A stretch of DNA of 64,000 nt, taken from assembly GCA_039619475.1 (NCBI GenBank), contig CM077116.1:249497440-249561439 (forward strand). The letters run 5' to 3'. Position 1 is the first letter of the stretch. Every line of letters starts with the position of its first letter. A program made the translations under genes and the position numbers. The stretch is from Icerya purchasi (taxonomy: Eukaryota > Arthropoda > Insecta > Hemiptera > Monophlebidae). Below are positions 10,591 to 19,640 of this stretch, in pieces. Under the pieces are notes generated by a model. The model saw nothing but the letters and a program-made list of their open reading frames with translations. It did not search any database and was not told the DNA's origin.

Positions 10591-11110
10591 AAAATATATT
10601 TAGGATAATTTTGGAATTTTTTATACTTAGGCTTCGAAATATTAAAAAAAAAAAAAAAGATCGCAGTATCGGGAACAGACGACGCGTGCGCGGGAACGGT
10701 ACGTATGCTTTCGCAGTGACTAACGCTTTGTTGGATATATGCGCGGGATCGTGGAAAGAGCGAGCGGAGACTTGGGTTAGTTTCAGGCTTTAAATAGTAT
10801 ACTTGGGTTAAATTTGGAATTTCCATACTTAGGCCCTAAATTTTGAAAAATTGCGGTAATGTTGTAGACAGGAGGGGTGGGCGGGGACTTGGGTTAGTTT
10901 CAGACGTTAAATAACATACTTGGGTTAATTTTTAATCGGTTACTTTCTACTCTCTACACATTAAAAATAAATACTTAGGCTAATTTTATATTACATATAC
11001 TTAGACTTTGAATTAATTAAAAAGATCGCGGTAACGTTGTAGACAGGAGGGGTGGGCGGGGACTTGGGTTAGTTTCAGGTATTAATTATTAAACTTGGGT
11101 TAGTTTTAAT
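10591..11110. repeat. Satellite, right block, with 175-bp tandem copies
   Basis: Motif starts lie near 10600, 10803, 10920, 10975 and 11095. The block gttgtagacaggaggggtgg followed by gcggggacttgggttagttt occurs at 10861 and 11036, exactly 175 bp apart. An earlier relative is at 10760-10800. The shared motif ties this block to the arrays at 5.2-7.1 and 9.1-9.7 kb. Confidence 0.8.
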
Positions 11111-11139
11111 TGGTTCGAACTATCGGAAATGCGCGGAAC

Positions 11140-11235
11140 CTGTACAGTGAAAATTGGGGGAAATTTGCGGAAAATTAGGGTAAAGTGGGGGAAATTTGTG
11201 GGAAATTGGGGGAAACTTGGGTGAATTTTCAGCGT
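11140..11235. repeat. G-run cluster with quadruplex potential
   Basis: Seven or more runs of three to five G occur on the plus strand within about 90 bp, in degenerate repeats of the form gggggaaattTG. Loops are 4-13 bases, so quadruplex formation is possible but not certain. It lies between the satellite and a Jockey remnant. Confidence 0.45.
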
Positions 11236-11289
11236 CCGTGCAAGAAATTGGGTTACTTTCTGCCCTCTTCACACAGTTCTGGGGTTTGT

Positions 11290-11960
11290 GACGTCACACC
11301 GTCCAGAATGCCTGTTTTTAGACTACTGCTGACACCTTCCTACAGATTCCTCTTGCTATGTTTACCCACTGCTCTACTCTCATTCAACAACTCCGTATGA
11401 AACTGCAGTGAATAACTTACGACTAGCTATCAATAATATCCGCGTTTGGATAAAAGACTAAGAGATTAAATTAAACGAAAGAACATCTATTAAAGTTGAT
11501 TTTTCTTACTCTGTCCGCCATTCTGTCGGCTATGAATGAAAAGCTTATTCTGCAAAATTGGTTCAGATACTTCCCGATACATCTTGATCGTGCACCGAGT
11601 TGTGAAACACATATGAAAATGAAACAAGAGCAGCTTGGTATTAAATAACGCAAATTATACCGATTGCTTGTATACCGCTCATTAAACGGTTCCTACACCT
11701 AATACTGATGCGGTGCTAGGGCATTAAACTGAGGGATATGATGAAAAAAAAAAAAAAATTATACAAAGGTTTCAAAATAAAGTTCTTCGTTTGATTACGA
11801 AAGCACCTCAGCATATTCCTAATGTTGTATCACTATTAACTTAAAGGAATAATTCTACAAAACTCTTCTGTCTGGCGATTGCATAATGTCTAAATAATTT
11901 GTATTTCGTATTAATGTTAAGCAAGTTGCGAATTTCGACTTGTCGACGCGTATGTAATAT
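11290..11960 (+). pseudogene. Jockey-like retrotransposon remnant (reverse transcriptase C-terminal part)
   Basis: Broken plus-strand frames give DTFLQIPL, then a damaged catalytic region (ctatgtttacccactgctc), INNIRVWIKD, EIKLNERTSIKVDFSYS, KLYRLLVYRSLNGSYT and FQNKVLRLITKAPQHIPNV. These match in order the palm-to-thumb and downstream region of Jockey-clade ORF2, as I know that family. Multiple stops and frameshifts make it non-functional. A second copy of the same stretch is at 53980-54270. LINE-A begins 109 bp downstream, in the opposite orientation. Confidence 0.8.
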
Positions 11961-12056
11961 TCGTTATCGAGTAAATAGTATAGATCTTCCTTTATTTTCT
12001 GGAAGGATTTACGCATGTATGCAGGTTTTTTTATTATTGTTTTTCTCGTAAACTTT

Positions 12057-12068
12057 AATTATGTACGA
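12057..12068. repeat. Target-site duplication of LINE-A, 3' side
   Basis: AATTATGTACGA lies directly beside the poly(A) tail (T-run on the plus strand) and is repeated at 18870-18881. It matches over all 12 bases. Confidence 0.9.
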
Positions 12069-12147
12069 TTTTTTTTTTTTTTTTTTTTTTTTTGGCGCAT
12101 CAACTATGGACCATTGCCCAGACACAATGGGAAGAAGAAACAACTAA

Positions 12148-12561
12148 CTAGAACCTAATTCGATTGGAGACAGCTGAAATAAAGGAACCAAGGACAAGAA
12201 CAACAGACTGGGAAGGAAGGGACAAGATGTAAGACGCACAGTAAGGAGTGGGAAGCCCCAGCTTTATAAGGTGAAGATAGAAAAGAGAGCGCTCCGCAGA
12301 AAGAGCAGAGCACTCGAAGAAAATCTGATCAGCATCACAGACAACTGCTTCATCTGGATGCAACGGACAATGAGGAGAGGGAAGCAAAGAGAAACGATAG
12401 CGTGAAGAGGGCAGCAGTGTGTGATTAAAGCGCGGGCGGACAATAGAAGAAATTATAAATCGTGGAAGAGAGGGAAACTCCGAGAACCATGGATGAGAAG
12501 GAAGTGCAGGTTGGATTGAAAGGTAGAAGGAACGATTGTTGGTAAAAGAAGAAGGGTACAC
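12148..12561 (-). pseudogene. LINE-A ORF2 part 4: C-terminal segment
   Basis: This frame continues the protein after RNase H (PRFIISSIVRPRFNHTLLP; CPLHPDEAVVCDADQIFFEC), the region that in related elements carries a Cys/His cluster. It ends at 12148, about 55 bp before the poly(A) tail, which leaves a short 3' UTR. The overlap with part 3 reflects the frameshift. Confidence 0.8.
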
Positions 12562-13394
12562 ATCCGACCAAAATCTGAAGTGAAGCTTCTTAATTGGGGT
12601 AATAGATTAATAGCCGGGATTTTTTTAAAATATAAGCGAGAACGAACAGCAACCTGAGCCAAAGCATCAGCCATTTCATTACCCTCGATGCCTCTGTGAC
12701 CAGGAACCCACAGTAAGTCAATGTGTACAGAGTGATGGAAAGAAAGATTATAAATGAGAGATCGTATACGAAGAATGGAGAAGTCAGAAGAGGGAGGAGG
12801 AAGCGGTGAACTGATAGCCCGGAGAGCACCCATGGAGTCAGAAATGATTAGATAGTCGGAGGACGAACGTTTGGACGAGATATGTATGATCGCACGAAGG
12901 ATAGCCATCAATTCGGCCGTAAAAATAGAACAGAAAGATGGGAGGCGAAAGGATTCGGAGAAGTTGGAGTCGGGAAGAATAAAAGACGATCCGACCCCAC
13001 CGGGTCCTCTAGAGCCATCAGTAAAAACAAGTGCATGAGAAGGAAAAAGACAACTGACCGTACTGCGAAATTCCTGTTTAATGACGGTCTGAGGCATAAA
13101 CTTAGAAAATTTAGGAAGAAAATGTACTTTGGGAGGGTGTAAGAGGTCGAAATAATTGAGTGAGAAGTACGGAAGATTATTGCTGGATATAACATGGGAG
13201 GAAAAATGGCTAAGACGTTGAGAAATAGGGGCTAAGATAGGGATTTTATTAGAAACAAAACGCCAGTTCTTGGCAATGTAAATGTAGGAAGGAATAAGTT
13301 GAGACGAAGTGATAGGTAAACGTTTGGAAAGGAATCGATAGCCCAAATAAGACCTTCGAACTGAGAGAGGAGGTATGTTAGATTCCGCGAGCAT
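12453..13394 (-). pseudogene. LINE-A ORF2 part 3: RNase H domain
   Basis: The frame reads through a connector (SVRRSYLGYRFLSKRLP) into RNase H type I. The four acidic residues are visible: VFTDGS (D126), FTAELMAIL (E161), IISDSMGAL (D186) and GNEMADAL (D243). LLWVPGHRGIEGNEM is the typical histidine-bearing motif. It would degrade the RNA of the RNA-DNA hybrid during second-strand synthesis. A further frameshift near 12480 separates it from the C-terminal segment. Confidence 0.93.
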
Positions 13395-13459
13395 TGCTGA
13401 AATGGGAGAGGATTTGAGAGCACCGAGGCAAAGACGGAGACAGGACTTTTGTATTATAT

Positions 13460-15013
13460 CTAATTTGGAAAGAAGGGATCTGGAGGCACAACCATAGATA
13501 AAAGAGCAGTAATCAAACTTGGAGCGAATAATGGATGTATATACAGGGAAATGAGCAGATGAGGATCACCTCCCCATTTGGTTGGAGACAAGGATTTTAG
13601 CAAGTTCAGTCTTTTAACGGCAGAACAAGAAAGGTGGTCAATATGCTCAGAGAAGGTCAGACGACTATTAAGGTAAATACCGAGATAGCAGAAGCAAATA
13701 ACACGGGGAAGAGAAGCTTGATTCAGGGATAGGTTGACTAATGTGGAATTGTAGGGGCGGAGAGTAAAAACCATAGAAGAGGATTTAGAAGGAGAAACAG
13801 ATAGGTGAATAGAAGATAGGGACTGTTCAAGTTCAAACAAAGACGAATTAAGAGATTCGTTGGCGATTACCAAGTCGTAGGAAGAGGAAAAAAGAAGAAT
13901 ATCATCCGCAAAGAATAAACAGAGGGAGTTTAAAGGAATAGATGCTACAGCAATGGTATATATATTGAAGAGGGTAGGGCTGGGGGGGGGACCTTGCGGA
14001 AGACCGCGGAAAACACTTCTTGTAGCTCGAAGCCACGGAGAGGAAATGTGGATAATGCGATTTATCATAAGATTAATAGTCAGCGAAATGAATTTGACTG
14101 GGAGATTAATTGCGACCATTGCGTCTTTTAGACTAGGTAGATGAACGTTATCAAAGGCTGAGGATAAGTCGATAAAAGAAGCCAGCGTGAAATGCTTATG
14201 TATGAAGGATTTATAAACGTGGGAAACAAAGGAGCTAATACAATCGGCAGGACCAATGCCTGGTCGAAAGCCAAACATGTTGGAAGGAAGTAAGTTGTTA
14301 CGTTCCAGCCACCAAACAAGACGTTTATTCAGCATGCCTTCGAAGAGTTTCCTGAAACATGATGCCAAAGAGATAGGACGTAAGGAAGCATTTTTTTTTT
14401 TCGGGATGGGAATAACGATAAAGGAGTTCCAGGAAGACGGAGTGATGCCTCTGGATAAAAAGGAATTGAAGAGTTCAAGGAGAAACGCAAGTGACTGCTC
14501 AGACAGATTTTTAAGGACTATGTATGGAATACCATCTATACCCGGTGTAGGACTGGTAGAGTTTAGGAGAATAGACTTCAGTTCATTGATATTGAATGCA
14601 GATGTTAAAGGGTGCGGGGGGGAGCTCTGTACGGAAGGAAAGAAGTAAAGTTCATCAAAGTTAGGAACGTACGCGGGAGCAGTGGAGTCGATAAAAGATA
14701 ATAGGCTATCACGAGTGAGATTAAGGTCAGACGGGTGTTCTGAAAACGGGGATTTGAACGCCTTAGCCATTTTCCAAATATGAGAAAGTGCGGTAGTTCT
14801 GGAGAAGGAAGAACAGAAGTTCTGCCAGGAGGACCTCTTTGAGGCTTTCAGCGTGTACCTAACTCTAGCATTAGCTCGCTTGTGAGCAAGAAAATTCTCG
14901 GTAGTAGGATTGGAGCGAAAGTTGCTAAAAGTAGTTCGACTGAGCCTAAAAGTTGCCTCGCACTCGTCATTCCACCAGAGTGAAGATGCCGACGTACCTC
15001 GCTTGGAGCGCAT
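13460..15013 (-). pseudogene. LINE-A ORF2 part 2: reverse transcriptase
   Basis: This 517-residue frame continues ORF2 after the frameshift. It shows PTPGIDGIPY near 155, IPIPKK and LRPISL near 201-215, FGFRPG near 247, FIDLSSAFDNV at 280-290, GLPQG at 337-341 and the catalytic FADD at 368-371, followed by a thumb-like region. The catalytic residues look intact. The frame is lost near 13475 and resumes in the RNase H frame. The first Met at 15013 is not a true start. Confidence 0.95.
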
Positions 15014-15887
15014 CGGGGGGGCGAGATGGAGAAGATAAAGAAAGAGCAGATGTAGCGGAATGAAGAAAAAAATTATAGGATGATATGGGATCAGAGGAAG
15101 GACACAAATTAGGAAGCAAATGATCCATAATAGAACGAAATAGAGTCCAGTCCGTTTTGGAAAGATTCCATTTGGGAGAATGAAGGGGCCTAAATGGAGC
15201 AGGAGAAGGAAAATTGAGAGGAGTTATCAGAATGGGAACATGATCACTACCAAAGGTACCCGCAAGAGTCCTCCAGTTATAGTTGAGGCCAGCATTGGGA
15301 GAGGAAAAAGTTAGGTCAAGGGAACTGAAGATGGACGGACTCCTAATATATGTAGGCGAGGAATCGTTAAGGAGAACCAAGTTATCGGAAAGAATAGAAT
15401 TTTCAAGGACAGTACCATTAGAGTTATAGGATGAGCAACCCCAAGAGGGGGAACGAGCGTTCCAGTCGCCACCAATGATAAAGGGATGAGGAAAAGAATT
15501 GAAAAACTGAGAGAGGGGAAAGTGACGAAGATCATAATCAGGAGGAACATAGACGGAAATAAAATTTAGGGAGCGGCCAGGCTTAGTAGGAATAGAAATA
15601 TGTACAATATTTGGCTGATTGTTGTTAGAGGAGAAGTTATATGGAACATTATGAGAAAGAAAGGGAATATCATTTCTTATGAGGATAGCGGCTCCACCGT
15701 AACCATCCTCACGATCATTCCTGACCAGAGTGAAACCTCTAAATCGGAGATTCATTCCAGCACGGAGCCACGTATCAGAGATAAGAGCGACACTGATTTC
15801 ATGGAGATCCAACAGACCCTCTAATGAATGTTTATTAGCTCTAAGGCTACGACAGTTCCATTGTAATATATTCAAGGCGGCCACCAT
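14967..15887 (-). pseudogene. LINE-A ORF2 part 1: apurinic-type endonuclease domain
   Basis: The start at 15887 (MVAALNILQWN) is chosen because the endonuclease begins five residues later; the same frame is open upstream to 16214. Motifs in order, counted from this Met: NILQWNCRSL near 6, ISDTWL with D38, GDWNA near 140, SSLDLTFSS near 190 and GSDHVP near 214. This domain nicks the target DNA for target-primed reverse transcription. The usual catalytic Glu in the ISETWL-like motif is Asp here, which may weaken activity. The frame ends at 14967, and a run of seven G at 15015-15021 marks the frameshift into the next part. Confidence 0.9.
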
Positions 15888-16214
15888 GTTTAAACGATTG
15901 GAAGGGTTGGGACAAAGGAAAGTGGGGACATGGACAGGAGGGAGAAAATGAGAGATGCCTCGACAGGTGTAGGAGGCCATTACAAGATGCAAGGCCAACA
16001 GCGCATAAGTGGAGCTTGGAGGTAGAAGAAAAGGGAGAGGTAGGACAACAGAAATAGAACGGAAAAGAAAGCAAAACGGAGCCAGCCAGATAAAACATAA
16101 AGTGGAGCAAGGGGAAAGGTAAACTGAGCTAAATTTTAGGAAAGGGAGGCATGCAGAGAGCAAAATTGACACATATGCCGCTGGCATAAAAGGAGGCTTT
16201 GGTGCTGAAAACAA

Positions 16215-16691
16215 AAGGCAACGAAGTAGACAGCCTAATGCCCATTACGAACGCAGAATGTAGATCAAGTCTACAAATTATGAGTTGAACTAGATGTGCA
16301 CGTCAGCAATCCTAATAAATGTTCCATAAGCGCAAGAGACTGTGCAGCAGAGAGTAGTTCCTATGTATCTCAGTCCAAAGATGTTTTGTAGCAACTTGAC
16401 ATGAGTACATAGGGGAGCAAGAGGAGTAAAGTGAAAAAAACCGTGCCCGAAGGTATTTTTGATTACCTCAGCAACGGCATATTCACAGAATGAGGTAAAA
16501 ACCGACAAGCACATAAAAAGTGCATAATTCATCAGATTCGGGCAGCTGTCTAAAATGCCTGGAAATATTTGCGGGAAAAGAAAAAGGGGTGAATACGAAA
16601 GAGTATAGAATGAGAAAGTGACGAAAAGGAGCAACATCGAAAATAAGAAGCAATGCTTGGCTCCGAGCTTTTAACTTTTATGCTTCTGTAA
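16215..16691 (-). other. LINE-A spacer between ORF1 and ORF2
   Basis: There is no recognisable domain between the ORF1 stop and the endonuclease. A 115-codon minus-strand frame (16290-16637) is Cys/Phe-rich with no motif. From 16214 a frame is open into the endonuclease, so ORF2 may start earlier than 15887. Confidence 0.45.
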
Positions 16692-18552
16692 CTATTGAGA
16701 ACAAAGATTATTGAAGAGAAACGATGATAATGAGTCAACAAAGGAGGAAGAAGAAACAATGTTGTTGGAGTTAAGAAGCTCCATGATGGCCGCCGAGATA
16801 GTTTGAATTACGGGCGGAGAAATCGAGGAAGGAACAGAGATGTTAGTCAAGGAGGTAGGATTGGTTTGAAAAGTAGTTGGGGCATAGGTATCATTTGTAG
16901 CCGTGATATTTGAATGAGTTGGTCTCCTAAGAGCCCATCCATTAGAGGGGTGAGGGATAAAGTTAGAAGGAAGCGGAGGAAATTGAGGAGAAGGAACATA
17001 TGAAGATTTAGGATTACGAGGTTTGTGGAAAGTGGGAGATTTAGGGCTAGGAGGGGAATAGATTCGAGATGGGGAGGAGGTAGGCTCTTTGGAAGGAGCT
17101 CTGTGCGACAAAGGGGACACCGCGGCTCGATCCGCGTAGGTGAATGCTTGTGATACAACGCGATTCTTATTTAAAGAGGCAGCCTCTTGAAAAGAAATAT
17201 TTTCAAAGGCCATTAGCCTCTTAATGTCTTTTTGTCTTCCCCATTCTGGGCAAGAACGATCGTTAGAGCAATGAGGGCCTTTGCAGTTGCGACAAAGTGG
17301 CGGTTCTTGCAGATTACTGGAGTCTGTAATAAGGTGTCGAGAGGCACAGTGGGGACAGATAGGGGAGGTGCTACGACAGTGTTTGGCGATGTGTCCAAAT
17401 AGGAAACACTTCGAACATTGAGTAGGTTGACGGATGCTAGGGGAGACAAGAAATCTCAGTTGGAAAATGGAGACGAATTCCGGAAGAACTGTGTTGAGAA
17501 ACTTCAATTCAACAGACCTTCTCGGAATTTTCGTTCCCTCGGAAGTACGATGAATTCGGCGGATAGAAATGATGGGAATAGAGGACCAAATGCCCTCCAG
17601 GATGTCCTTTTCTGTGAACGATGGGTGGATATCTGTGATGACACCCAATCTGTATAGTAGACACGCTTTGATATTGTTGGATGAAAGGAAAGTGGAATTA
17701 TTTAAGAAAGAGTTTGCGTAAGAAGCGGAAGGAAATTGGACCGCAATGCGACCCTTGCCGAGAGAATCAATTCTGCTTAGAGGAGTGGACGCAGCGTGAA
17801 TAAGCCTTGCAAGGGCTAAAGGGTGGAGATTGCCGATGTTTCTATCCTCAGAGCAACCTTCCATTTGGACCGTGAAAGGACCTGGGTGATTGTCGGCAAA
17901 TATTGCGATATTCATATTGTTGTTATCATCATTACTATTATCATTACTATTTTGTATTGCTACCACCATTACTATCATCATTGTTATTATTATTACTAAT
18001 GTCATTACTATTATCATTACTATTGCTATTATTACCATTGTTGTTATTAATATTATTATTATTATTGCTATTGTTATTACTGTTACTATAATTACCGTTA
18101 GTATTATTTTTGTTGTCGGCATCTCTGTTATTATTATTATTGGTATTATTGATATTACTAGTAAGGTGCGAGTTTTTAATAGAAAAGTTTTTAATAGCAT
18201 CGGTAGCACTAACGTTAATGTTAGAGTTATTTTTGCTTAAGTGATTAATACTGTTATCGCTACTATTATTATTTTTATTGTTATTACTGTTATTTTTATT
18301 ATTATTATTTTTACTATTTTTAGTATTATTTTCACTGGTATCGTTATTATTACTGCTATTGCCGGCGAGGTTAATGAGGTCTGGATTAGAGAGTCGCAGG
18401 TCCTTACTAGGGACCGATGCGACCGGAGAAAGGGGACCGGATAATTTACGTTTACCGGAAGCGTCATCCTCCATCTGGAGATGCAGATTCGGTTTCGACA
18501 ACTTACTTTCCTTGGAGGAGGCCGCTGAGCGGCCTCCACTAGACGAGCTCAT
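16692..18552 (-). pseudogene. LINE-A ORF1, gag-like nucleic-acid-binding protein
   Basis: The start at 18552 gives MSSSSGGRSAASSKES and a Ser/Asn-rich region. This runs into a trinucleotide AAT/AAC microsatellite (about 17905-18360) encoding poly-Asn, where the frame shifts by one. The second frame then reads through a folded region (FADNHPGPFTVQMEGCSED; LGKGRIAVQFPSASYANSFL) to zinc knuckles. The first is intact, CSKCFLFGHIAKHC (CX2CX4HX4C). The second, CPHCASRHLITDS, has Ser where the last Cys is expected. The third is CRNCKGPHCSNDRSC (CX2CX3HX6C). A Pro/Ser-rich tail ends at 16692. Known gag proteins of this type bind element RNA to form the transposition particle. The broken frame and the lost Cys suggest an inactive copy. 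Confidence 0.85.
17905..18360. repeat. Trinucleotide (AAT/AAC/ATC) microsatellite inside LINE-A ORF1
   Basis: Irregular ATT/ATC/ACT triplets run across about 450 bp. On the coding (minus) strand they give poly-Asn/Ser. All other frames and the opposite strand are also open and give Ile/Leu/Val/Thr runs, which produces several long spurious frames. Length change here is a simple reason for the ORF1 frameshift. Confidence 0.9.
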
Positions 18553-18869
18553 TGATCAAACACAGAAAATAAGAAATAGAGAAAAGAAGAAGAAGAAAAA
18601 AAAAAAAAATATCGGGGTAACGGAAGAAAATAAAATAAAATATATAAATAGAAATAAATTAACTAAACAGAATGAACTTAATCTTTTTAAGAAAGACCGC
18701 TAAATAGCCGAAAGACGAGCGCAGAGCGATTAAATTAAAACGATCTCACCAGTTTTATCAGCTATACAAACGATGTCTTTGAAAGTGAAGATGCCGTTAT
18801 CGCCGAACAATCGTTAATTGATAAGCACGCGAGCGAACAACCGATAGTAACAATTAACAAAAGGAAGTC

Positions 18870-18881
18870 AATTATGTACGA
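18870..18881. repeat. Target-site duplication of LINE-A, 5' side
   Basis: AATTATGTACGA is identical to 12057-12068. A further tatgtacgactaataat copy follows at about 18889, so the target was itself locally repetitive. Confidence 0.9.
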
Positions 18882-19359
18882 CTAATAATATGTACGACTA
18901 ATAATAAGAAAATTTATAACAGACATCCGGTAAGAAACACTCGTTTTCGGTACGGATAAAACAAAATTTAAATGTTTTATATTATTATATAGAAGTGTAT
19001 AAATATACGTTTGTTGTTGTTAAAAAAACAAAAAAACAAAAAAAAACAAAAAAAAACACGATTTCGACTAAAGGGGAAAACAATAATAGAGAATCATTAA
19101 TATAATTGTACTGAAACTGTTTCTCGGGAACAATGCTTGATTCTTCATAATAACGTTTCTCAACTTGTTTATATTTGACACTTCAAAAATTTGTTAACGA
19201 ACTCGTGCACTTCGTACGAAAAAATAAAACGAAAAAAAAAAACATATCTTACATTTTACGATAAAAATTAATTGTTTTTAGGATAATAAGTTAAAAACAA
19301 AAAAGAATTTAAGCTTTTATTAGATTACAAAACGTTTTTTTTTTTTGTTTCAGTAGGCC

Positions 19360-19363
<4 letters not shown>

Positions 19364-19408
<45 letters not shown>
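19364..19408. repeat. (AT)n microsatellite
   Basis: About 45 bp of uninterrupted AT dinucleotides. Confidence 0.95.
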
Positions 19409-19412
<4 letters not shown>

Positions 19413-19476
19413 TTACAGTTAACTAAATTGCTTTACATTTTATTATTTTTTAAAAATTTATAAAAACATATTGAAA

Positions 19477-19640
19477 TTCTGCTTTTCGGACCTCGCAAGG
19501 GGTAAGCCCCCTTTGACTGCCAATATTTCTCCTTCTAAACTTCTCTCAGAAAAATCGTTTTCAATTAACTACATCGTTATTACGTGCTCTTTATTTTTTG
19601 TAAATTCTTTTGTACAGCACAACATTCAACCTTTGTCGTT
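19477..19640. repeat. Dispersed repeat family, copy 1
   Basis: This shares ccttctaaact, then aatcgttttcaattaactac followed by atcgtt, with 61865-61985 (ccttctaaactgc, aatcgttttcagttggctac). It is more weakly related to 28715-28810, which has attggctacgccgttcg. It is probably the end of a mobile element I cannot name. Confidence 0.4.

Larger units (their letters stand above)
12069..18869 (-). mobile_element. LINE-A: complete 6.8-kb non-LTR retrotransposon
   Basis: The element runs from its 5' end at 18869 to a 25-base poly(A), seen as T at 12069-12093. A 12-bp target-site duplication bounds it. It contains a 5' UTR (18553-18869), a gag-like ORF1 with zinc knuckles, a spacer, then endonuclease, reverse transcriptase and RNase H. 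The presence of RNase H places it among the I, LOA or R1-like groups; the exact clade needs a tree. At least four frameshifts in coding parts (near 17950, 15015, 13475 and 12480) make it inactive as read, although some lie at homopolymers. Decayed relatives are at 41655-42830 and 60055-60900. Confidence 0.92.

Noticed and set aside
10413..10793. 126-codon plus-strand frame
   Set aside because: Contains two versions of the same segment about 215 bp apart plus a poly-Lys run; a satellite translation.
10770..11110. ttgggtta and ttaggcta phrases as telomere-like repeats
   Set aside because: They occur once per 175-200 bp monomer, not as tandem TTAGG units.
12882..14648. Several plus-strand frames of 60-130 codons
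   Set aside because: Shadows of the LINE-A reverse transcriptase and RNase H on the opposite strand.
17890..18240. 116-codon plus-strand Ile/Val frame
   Set aside because: Antisense of the trinucleotide microsatellite inside LINE-A ORF1.
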